A DNA stretch of 33,527 nt. Origin: Flavobacteriales bacterium (lineage in GTDB: Bacteria > Bacteroidota > Bacteroidia > Flavobacteriales_F > PHOS-HE28). The position numbers and the translations under genes were made by a program. The notes beneath the pieces are model-generated. The model was given only the letters and a program-made list of their open reading frames with translations, made no database searches and was not told where the DNA came from. Below, in pieces: positions 24,279 through 31,100 of the stretch (its first letter is position 1; the number at the start of each line of letters is the position of its first letter). The DNA is taken from contig JAEUSW010000090.1 in the NCBI GenBank assembly GCA_016788285.1, positions 1 through 33,527 of the forward strand, in the 5' to 3' direction.

Positions 24279-24884
24279 ATGCCCTCCCCCGCGCACATCC
24301 ACCCCGTCCAGCACCGGCTTCTCGACCGTTCCGCCAAGGAGGCGCTCCTGGGCCAGCACGGCCTTGTGGTGTGGATGACCGGCCTCAGCGGCAGCGGCAA
24401 GAGCACCATCGCCATCGCCCTGGAACGCGCGCTGCACGAACGCGGCCTTTACGCGGTGGTGCTTGATGGCGACAACGTGCGCACCGGCATCAACAACAAC
24501 CTGGGCTTCTCGGAGGCCGACCGCTCCGAGAACATCCGCCGCATCGCCGAGGTGGCCAAGCTGTTCGTGCACAACGGCGCCGTGGTCATTTGCTGCTTCG
24601 TCTCCCCCACCGTCGCCATCCGCGAACAGGCCAGGACCATCATCGGCGCGGCCGACTTCCACGAGGTGTTCATCGACACGCCGCTGGCCGAGTGCGAGCG
24701 ACGCGATGTGAAAGGGCTCTATGCCAAGGCCCGCGCGGGCGAGGTGAAGGACTTTACGGGCATCAGCGCCCCGTTCGAGGCCCCGCCAGCCCCCGGGATC
24801 CGCATCGCCACGCAGGGCCGCAGCGAAGAGGCGAGCTCCAGCGAACTGTTGAACTACATCCTGCCGCGGATCACGCGGAGCTGA
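24279..24884 (+). CDS. cysC: Adenylylsulfate kinase
   Basis: This enzyme phosphorylates APS to PAPS using ATP. It has 201 aa, the usual length. The Walker A motif is GLSGSGKST (35-43). The conserved DGDNVRTGINNNLGFSEADR (63 onward) binds APS, and EVAKLFVHNGAVVICCFVSP follows. The end has VKDFTGISAPFEAP, the substrate-side loop of the family. It is an independent kinase, not fused to CysN as in some bacteria. cysD and cysN follow after about 110 bases each, filled by repeat-like elements. With them it makes PAPS for sulfate reduction or for sulfation; no reductase gene is in view. Confidence 0.96.
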   Translation: MPSPAHIHPVQHRLLDRSAKEALLGQHGLVVWMTGLSGSGKSTIAIALERALHERGLYAVVLDGDNVRTGINNNLGFSEADRSENIRRIAEVAKLFVHNGAVVICCFVSPTVAIREQARTIIGAADFHEVFIDTPLAECERRDVKGLYAKARAGEVKDFTGISAPFEAPPAPGIRIATQGRSEEASSSELLNYILPRITRS

Positions 24885-24892
24885 ACCATGCG

Positions 24893-24984
24893 TTCACCAC
24901 AGAGGCCCAGAGGTCACAGAGGCATGCTGCAGCGTGTCCAGGCATCCATGGTGCGCTCTGTGCTCTCCGTGCCTCTGTGGTGAA
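24893..24984. repeat. Palindromic intergenic element of the ACCACAGAGGC type
   Basis: The left arm TTCACCACAGAGGC (24893-24906) is the exact complement of GCCTCTGTGGTGAA (24971-24984). The inner parts also pair imperfectly: CCAGAGGTCACAGAGGC on the left against GCTCTGTGCTCTCCGT on the right. The core centre is about 30 bases. I recall near-identical CTCTGTGCCTCTGTGGTGAA sequences scattered between genes in many bacterial genomes, so this is probably a REP-like mobile or structured repeat. It fills nearly the whole cysC-cysD gap. The cysD ATG is 12 bases beyond it. Confidence 0.75.
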
Positions 24985-24996
24985 GATCGACCGACC

Positions 24997-25902
24997 ATGC
25001 ATTCCTACCGCCTCACCCACCTGAAGGAGCTCGAGAGCGAGAGCATGCACATTCTGCGCGAGGTGGCCGCGCAGTTCGAGAACCCCGCGTTGCTCTTCAG
25101 CGGCGGCAAGGACAGCATCGTGTGCTTCCACCTGGCCCGCAAGGCCTTCTTCCCCGCCAGGGTGCCCTTCCCCCTCGTGCACGTGGACACCGGCCACAAC
25201 TTCGCCGAGACGATGACCTTCCGAGACGACCTGGTGAAGGAGCACGGCGCCAAGCTGATCGTGGGCAGCGTGCAGGAGAGCATCGATACCGGCCGCGTGC
25301 AGGAGGAGACGGGTTACTACGCCAGCCGCAACAAGCTGCAAACGGTGACCCTGCTCGACACCATCGAGAAGCACAAGATCGATTGCGCCATCGGCGGCGG
25401 CCGGCGCGATGAGGAGAAGGCCCGCGCGAAGGAGCGCGTGTTCAGCCACCGCGACGAGTTCGGCCAGTGGGACCCGAAGAACCAGCGGCCCGAGCTGTGG
25501 AACCTGTACAACGGCAGGAAGCGCCCCGGCGAGCACTTCCGCGCCTTCCCCATCAGCAACTGGACGGAGATGGACGTGTGGCAGTACATCCTGCTGGAGA
25601 AGATCCCCATCCCCAGCATCTACTTCAGCCACGAGCGCGAGGTGTTCGACCGCGACGGCGTGATCTACGCGAACTCGCCCTTCATGCGCCTGAAGCCGGA
25701 GGAGAAGCCCTACCGCATGCGCGTGCGCTTCCGCACCATCGGCGACATGAGCTGCACGGGCGCCGTGGATTCGCCGGCGAGCACCCTGGAGGAGATCATC
25801 GAGGAAGTAGCGTCCTCACGCGTGACCGAGCGCGGCAGCCGCATGGACGACAAACGGAGCGAGGCGGCGATGGAGGATCGGAAGAAGGAAGGATACTTCT
25901 GA
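24997..25902 (+). CDS. cysD: Sulfate adenylyltransferase subunit 2
   Basis: This is the small catalytic subunit of the ATP sulfurylase that makes APS from sulfate and ATP, driven by GTP hydrolysis on CysN. The ATG at 24997 gives 301 aa (E. coli CysD has 302) and starts MHSYRLTHLKELESES, the normal family start. The earlier frame to 24934 reads through the repeat element and is rejected. The PP-loop is LLFSGGKDSIVC (S35 to S40). Further signatures are GGRRDEEKARAKER, SNWTEMDVWQYI and MRVRFRTIGDMSCTGAV. The tail MDDKRSEAAMEDRKKEGYF is typical. It lies between two different palindromic repeats, which might affect its level relative to cysC and cysN. Confidence 0.97.
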   Translation: MHSYRLTHLKELESESMHILREVAAQFENPALLFSGGKDSIVCFHLARKAFFPARVPFPLVHVDTGHNFAETMTFRDDLVKEHGAKLIVGSVQESIDTGRVQEETGYYASRNKLQTVTLLDTIEKHKIDCAIGGGRRDEEKARAKERVFSHRDEFGQWDPKNQRPELWNLYNGRKRPGEHFRAFPISNWTEMDVWQYILLEKIPIPSIYFSHEREVFDRDGVIYANSPFMRLKPEEKPYRMRVRFRTIGDMSCTGAVDSPASTLEEIIEEVASSRVTERGSRMDDKRSEAAMEDRKKEGYF

Positions 25903-25927
25903 TGGACGTGAACGCGTTGGCAGGTAC

Positions 25928-25996
25928 TCAAGTTGGCAAGTTGCTGGTTGCCCTGACCAAAGGCCAACCTGCCAACCTCTCAACCTGCCAACTTGA
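25928..25996. repeat. Second palindromic element, AAGTTGGCAGGTTGG type
   Basis: TCAAGTTGGCAAGTTG (25928-25943) pairs, with one mismatch, with the complement of CAACCTGCCAACTTGA (25981-25996). Inside, GCTGGTTGCC faces GGCCAACCTGCCAACC. Related units repeat in tandem: CCAACCTGCCAAC, then CTCTCAACCTGCC. Sequences of this AACCTGCCAACTTG kind are familiar to me as dispersed repeats in Bacteroidota. It fills the cysD-cysN gap and is unrelated to the element before cysD. Confidence 0.7.
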
Positions 25997-26008
25997 AACC
26001 AACCGGCA

Positions 26009-27274
26009 ATGAGCACCACCCAAGGCTACCTCGACATGGATCTCCTCCGTTTCACCACGGCAGGAAGCGTGGATGACGGCAAGAGCACCTTGATCGGGCG
26101 CCTGCTCTACGACACCAAGCAGATCTTCGAGGACCAGCTGGAGGCCGTGGAGCGCGCGAGCGCCAAGCGCGGCAGCGGTGAAGTGGACCTATCGCTGCTC
26201 ACGGACGGTCTGCGCGCCGAACGCGAACAAGGCATCACCATCGATGTGGCCTACCGCTACTTCGCCACGCCGAAGCGCAAGTTCATCATCGCCGACACGC
26301 CGGGGCACATCCAGTACACGCGCAACATGGTCACGGGGGCCAGCACGGCCAACCTGGCGATCATCCTGGTGGACGCGCGCAAGGGGATCCTGGAGCAGAC
26401 CTGCCGCCACAGCTTCATCGCCTCGCTGCTCGGCATCCCGCACGTGGTGTTCTGCATCAACAAGATGGACCTGGTGGACTACGACGAGGCCACCTTCACC
26501 CGCATCCAGAAGGAGCTGGAGGACTTCAGCAGCAAGCTGGAGGTGCGCGACATCCGCTATATCCCCATCAGCGCGCTGAAAGGCGACAACGTGGTGGAGC
26601 GCAGCACGCGCATGCCGTGGTACCAGGGTCCCACGCTCATGTACCTGCTGGAGAACATCCACATCGCGGGCGACCTGAACCACATCGACCGCCGGTTCCC
26701 GGTGCAGACCGTGATCCGCCCCATGACCACCGAGCACCACGACTTCCGTGGGTTCGCCGGGCGCGTGGCTGGCGGGGTGTTCCGCAAAGGCGACCCCGTG
26801 CAGGTGCTGCCCAGCGGCTTCCAGAGCGCGATCAAGAGCATCCACATCGGTGAGCGCGCCGTGGACGAGTGCTTCGCCCCGCAGAGCGCCGTGCTCACGC
26901 TGAACGACGAGATCGACATCAGCCGCGGCGACATGCTGGTGAGCCCGAACAACATGCCAGAGACGAGCCAGGACGTGGACGTGATGCTGTGCTGGTTCAA
27001 CGAGCGGCCGCTGCAGCCGGGTGGCAAATACGCCCTGAAGCACACCAGCCGCGATGCACGGTGCATGGTGAAGGAGGTGAAGTACAAGATGGACATCAGC
27101 ACGCTGCACAAGGCGGAGGACCCCACCATCCGCATGAACGACATCGGCCGCGTGCAGCTGCGCACCACCGTGCCGCTGCACTTCGACACCTACAGCCGCA
27201 ACCGCTACACCGGCAGCCTCATCCTCATCGACGAGGGCACCAACGAGACGGTGGCGGCGGGGATGATCGTGTGA
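26009..27274 (+). CDS. cysN: Sulfate adenylyltransferase subunit 1 (GTPase)
   Basis: This regulatory GTPase couples GTP hydrolysis to APS synthesis by CysD. The 421-aa protein is shorter than E. coli CysN (475), as is usual in flavobacteria. G1 is TAGSVDDGKSTLIGR (GSVDDGKST at 19-27), G3 is ADTPGHIQYTRNM (D96 to H100), G4 is NKMD at 151-154 and G5 is PISALKGDNV. The switch I region EREQGITIDVAYRYF is conserved. The C-terminal half (about 235-421) holds the two EF-Tu-type beta-barrels. It is not fused to a kinase domain; CysC is separate upstream. The stop abuts the stop of the opposing vanZ-like gene. Confidence 0.97.
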   Translation: MSTTQGYLDMDLLRFTTAGSVDDGKSTLIGRLLYDTKQIFEDQLEAVERASAKRGSGEVDLSLLTDGLRAEREQGITIDVAYRYFATPKRKFIIADTPGHIQYTRNMVTGASTANLAIILVDARKGILEQTCRHSFIASLLGIPHVVFCINKMDLVDYDEATFTRIQKELEDFSSKLEVRDIRYIPISALKGDNVVERSTRMPWYQGPTLMYLLENIHIAGDLNHIDRRFPVQTVIRPMTTEHHDFRGFAGRVAGGVFRKGDPVQVLPSGFQSAIKSIHIGERAVDECFAPQSAVLTLNDEIDISRGDMLVSPNNMPETSQDVDVMLCWFNERPLQPGGKYALKHTSRDARCMVKEVKYKMDISTLHKAEDPTIRMNDIGRVQLRTTVPLHFDTYSRNRYTGSLILIDEGTNETVAAGMIV

Positions 27275-27664
27275 TCAGCGCAGGATGGCCGGCACGAAGG
27301 CCCTGCCCTTGCGCCGCCGCAGGGCCACGAACCAGGCCCCGCTGAGCGCGCCGATGGTGTTGGCCAGCATGTCCATGGGGTCCGTGCGGCGGCCCAGGGC
27401 CTGCAGCCCCTGCAGCAGCTCGGTGCCCAGGCCATAGGCCACGCTGAGCCCGACGGCCCAGGCGAGGTAGGACACCGGACGTCCGTGGCCCAGGAAGGCC
27501 GCGGCCAGCAGCACGGTCTGCCCGAAGAAGAGCAGGGCGTGCACCAGCTTGTCCAGGTCCAGCAGGTCGAACCAGCCCCATTGGGGCAGGCTGCGGCCGG
27601 GGATCAGGCAGAGCACCAGGATGGCCATGGCCCAGAGCAGGGCCCAGCGCAGGTGGCGCAGCAT
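27275..27664 (-). CDS. VanZ-like family membrane protein
   Basis: This 129-aa protein has four hydrophobic segments: LLWAMAILVLCLIPG near residue 10, ALLFFGQTVLLAAAFL, VSYLAWAVGLSVAYGLGTELLQ and MLANTIGALSGAWFVAL. The motifs DLDKLVHALLFFG, GTELLQ and D-MLANTIGA are typical of VanZ-like proteins. Family members include the teicoplanin resistance protein VanZ, but most bacterial homologues have no proven role. The protein should sit in the inner membrane. It starts five bases after gcvH ends and forms an apparent unit with it. Its stop (TGA, 27275-27277) directly faces the cysN stop. Confidence 0.87.
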   Translation of the reverse strand: MLRHLRWALLWAMAILVLCLIPGRSLPQWGWFDLLDLDKLVHALLFFGQTVLLAAAFLGHGRPVSYLAWAVGLSVAYGLGTELLQGLQALGRRTDPMDMLANTIGALSGAWFVALRRRKGRAFVPAILR

Positions 27665-27668
27665 GGGC

Positions 27669-28049
27669 TCAGTGGCCCACCAGGGCGCGGTACTCGTCGG
27701 CGCTCATCAGCGCGGCCACATCGGCCACGTTCGCCGGCTTGATCCGCACCATCCAGCCGGAGCCGTAGGGGTCCTTGTTCACGCTCGCAGGGTCGTCGGC
27801 CAGGCCGGCGTTCACCGCCAGCACGGTGCCCTTCACCGGCATGAACAGGTCGCTCACCGTCTTCACCGCCTCCACGGTGCCGAAGACCGCATGCTCGTCC
27901 ACCTCCTGGCCCTCGGTGCCGATGTCCACGAAGACGATGTCGCCGAGCTCGCCCTGGGCGAATTCGGTGATGCCCACCACGGCCTCCCCGCCCTCCAGGC
28001 GGATCCACTCGTGGTCCTTGGTGTACTTCAGGTCTGCGGGGAAGTTCAT
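27669..28049 (-). CDS. gcvH: Glycine cleavage system H protein
   Basis: This 126-aa carrier is lipoylated and shuttles the aminomethyl group between the P, T and L proteins of the glycine cleavage system. The whole family pattern is there: [20 protein letters not shown] at the start, [14 protein letters not shown], and the lipoylation site [11 protein letters not shown] with K63. [21 protein letters not shown] and a C-terminal region follow. No gcvP, gcvT or lipoate ligase gene is in the window, so the other parts lie elsewhere. sprA-gcvH-vanZ is a gene order I know from Bacteroidota. A TATTTTCG element before the start suggests its own promoter. Confidence 0.96.
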   Translation of the reverse strand: MNFPADLKYTKDHEWIRLEGGEAVVGITEFAQGELGDIVFVDIGTEGQEVDEHAVFGTVEAVKTVSDLFMPVKGTVLAVNAGLADDPASVNKDPYGSGWMVRIKPANVADVAALMSADEYRALVGH

Positions 28050-28075
28050 CGGGTGCGGTGTTCTGCGTTGCGCGG

Positions 28076-28083
28076 CGAAAATA
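28076..28083 (-). promoter_or_regulatory. -7-like element of gcvH (TATTTTCG)
   Basis: The minus strand carries TATTTTCG, 26 bases before the gcvH ATG, in the 72-bp gap after sprA. It fits TAnnTTnG and would let gcvH-vanZ be expressed apart from the very large sprA message. Confidence 0.5.
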
Positions 28084-28121
28084 GGCGGGATCGGGCGTCG
28101 GCCATCGGGCCGCCGTCACCT

Positions 28122-31100
28122 CTACTGGGTGAGGGTGAAGCGCAGGCTGAGGCCGAAGTTGCTGTTGGAGCTGGGGAAGGAGGTGGAGATCACCGGCTTG
28201 TTCACCACGCGCTCGTAGAACAGGCGCACGTTGAGCCGCTGGCTGATCACGTAGTCCGCCGAGGCCTTGATGGAGGTGATGTTCTGACCGGCCGTCACCT
28301 GGTTCTGGCCCTCCTGCATCTTGCGGATGACGGTGTTGTTCTGCCGGATGCTCACGTCCACCCGCAGGTTGAGGTCGCTCTTGGGCCGGTTGCCGCCGAT
28401 GGTGACGGGGAACTTCACGTTCTTGAAGCGGTAGCCCGTGCCGAACACGTACTCCTTGCCCCGCACCTCGGTCACCTGGTAGTTGCTGATGCTCAGGCTC
28501 AGGTTGCGGTCGCGGTTGTACTCGAACTTGGCCAGCAGGCTGTTCTGCAGGGTGACGTCGGCCCCCAACAGCGGCCGCATCACCTCGGTGATGGTGACCA
28601 CCCCGATCTGCCGCTCGGGGATGTAGTTGAAGGCGGCGTCCAGTTCACCGGCGCCCTCCACGAACAGGAGGTTCGTCTGGTAGTTGCCGATGTTGAAGGT
28701 GCTGCGGTAGCTGTGCTTCACGGTGAACGTGCGGAACCACTTGCTGAACGGCTTCATCCGCGACAGCCCGTCGTAGGTGACGTCCCAGTTCGGCAGCGGG
28801 ATCAACTTGAAGGGGTTGGTGGTCACCTTGCTCGCGCTGCGCCCGGTGTAGGCGGCCAGGAAGGCCGGGATCACCACGTCCTGGTTGGTGGGGCCATAGC
28901 CCGAGTAATAGCCGCTGTCGGGCACGAACACACTGCCCTCCCGCTCCTGGCCCAGGCGCTCGCTGATGACGCCCCGGTTGTCCAGCATCTGCTGGAAGAT
29001 CGGGTTCACGAAGTTGTCGTCGTCCACGCTGAAGGCCGTGCCCCAGGTGATGGTGCTGACGCTGAAGTTGCCGAACTCGCGCGGGCTGTCGTTCACGTAG
29101 GTGCCCAGCGAGTCGTTCCACCGGAAGAAGCTGCTGCGGTTCTCGCTGTACACCCGGTTGGCGCTGAGCTCGATGCGCATGCTCTTGAACGGCTCCAGCG
29201 ACAGGCGCGCGTTGATGTTCTCGGTGCGCGTCTGGGTGTGCGGCGTGAAGATGGAGGGGGTCTGCACCAGCCATCCCTGCCCGGCGGCGTAGGAGGCATA
29301 ATCGCGCACCACGGCATCGCTGACGTCGTGGTTCTGCTGGCCCAGGATGAAGCCGAAGCCCGGTGCCGTGAAGTCGTCCATCCCGATCACGTTGGTCTTG
29401 CGCGCATAGCCCGGCAGCAGCATCCCCGAGTTCTGGCTGTACGTGATGTTGCCGTTCCGGATGCTCATCAGCACCCGCGCGAAGGCGTCCAGCGGCTTGA
29501 ACCCGCCCTCCTTGTCGTCCTTGCCCTTCCCCTTGTCCTTCTCCTTGTCCTTCTCCTCCTCCTTGGGCTTGTCGCCCGCCTTGGCCTTGTTGCTCTGGCT
29601 GCGGTTGCTCGTGCGGCCCTTGTCGTTCACCTTCTTGAGGTACTTCGACTTGTTGTAGAGGCTCACGAAGTTCAGCTGACCGTTGATGCTGATGTTCTGC
29701 GAGTTCTGGATCACCGCCCCCAGGGTGTCCTGCGTGAAGGGCGCCCGGTCCCATTGGTAGCCGGCCGCGTACGCCGCGTTGGAGGTGATCCAGTCGGTGA
29801 GGGGAAGCTTGTCGAAGGGCAACGTGTAGGTCACGTTCACCGTGTGGTCGTAGCCGGTGGTCTCGCCCCATTGGCTGAGGCTGGTGAGCACACTGTCCTT
29901 CCACACCTCGTACTCGCCCTTCACCTTGGGATCGACCCGGCCGGGCGGTTCGCCGAGGATGGCGTTGTTGTTGGCCGTGAAGTCGACCTTGAGGCTGCGG
30001 GTGATCTCGTAGCGGAAGCCGTACTGGCTGTTCCAGTTGAAGTTCTTGTTGTACGTGGGGCGCGGGGGCAGCGAGGCGATGTCCGGGTTGGCGCGGATCA
30101 GCCGCTCGTTGTAGCCGCGGTCGATCGAGCTGCGCAGGCTGAGCTGCTTGAAGCCCAGGTTGAAGTTGAACTCCTTGAACAGCTTCAGCCACTTGCTCTT
30201 GTTGATGAGACTGATGTTGGCCAGCGGTTTCACCTCCCTCGGCTTGGGGTTGTGCACGTAGGCGAGCGCTCCGCGGTGCGTCACCGTGTTGTCGAACTCG
30301 GTGTTCACGTCGTGGAACTCCTGGTCGGCGTAGCTGTACGTGAGCGAGAGGTTCTCCACGTCCCAGAAATGCTCCTTCTTGCCGGCCGTGCGGTCCTTGC
30401 GGACGTTGGTGAGGTTGATGCTGCGCCTTCGCGTGTAGGTGCGCACCTGCTTGAGCCGTTCCTTGCGCTCGTCCGGCGTCAGGTTGCGCGTGGCATCATC
30501 CCACTCGATGTCGGGGTTCAAGGGGTCGAACTGCGGGTTGCTCACCTGCTCGCTGTAGCCCACGAACACGGGCACCTTCACGCCGCTCTCCTCGGGCAGG
30601 AACTTGCCCATCTCCAGGTTGGCCGCGAGGTCGACGCCGTACTTGGTCTCGCGCTGGCGCTCGCTCACGCGCTTGTCGATGCTGCCCCAGAAGGGGGTGC
30701 TGTAGTTGCCGGCCACGCTCAGGGTGCCCAGGTCGGCCAGGGTGGTGTTCACCCGGCCGATGGCCGCCCAGCCGCCGCGCTGGTCGAAGTCGGTGAGCCG
30801 CAGTTCGTTCACCCACACCTCCACGCACTTGCTCAGCCCGTCGTCCACCCCCCAGGGATTGGCCTCCACCCCGTCCTTCTTGGGGTTGCGGATGCCGATC
30901 ATCACCGTGCGCATCTGGCTCAGGTTGGGGTTGCCCTTCACCACGATGCGGCGGTCGCCTTCGAACTGGATGTAGCGCTGGTTGGTGGGGAACCCGTCGC
31001 GGTTGCGCTCGATCTTCACGTCGTTCAGCCTGGCGAACTCGATCACCATGTTGTTGGCCTCGGGCCACACGCTGTTGGGATCGTTGTTGCCGAAGGCCGA

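Noticed and set aside
24590-25024. A 144-codon frame linking cysC to cysD
   Set aside because: It reads cysC out of frame and then through the palindromic repeat; the resulting peptide has no meaning.
29500-29600. The Lys/Glu-rich stretch in sprA as a possible tandem-repeat array
   Set aside because: The units vary and do not form a regular DNA period. It is protein low complexity and not a CRISPR or satellite-type repeat.
28645-30192. A 515-codon frame inside sprA in another register
   Set aside because: It is Gln, Arg and Pro-rich frame-shadow sequence; the sprA frame runs unbroken across it.
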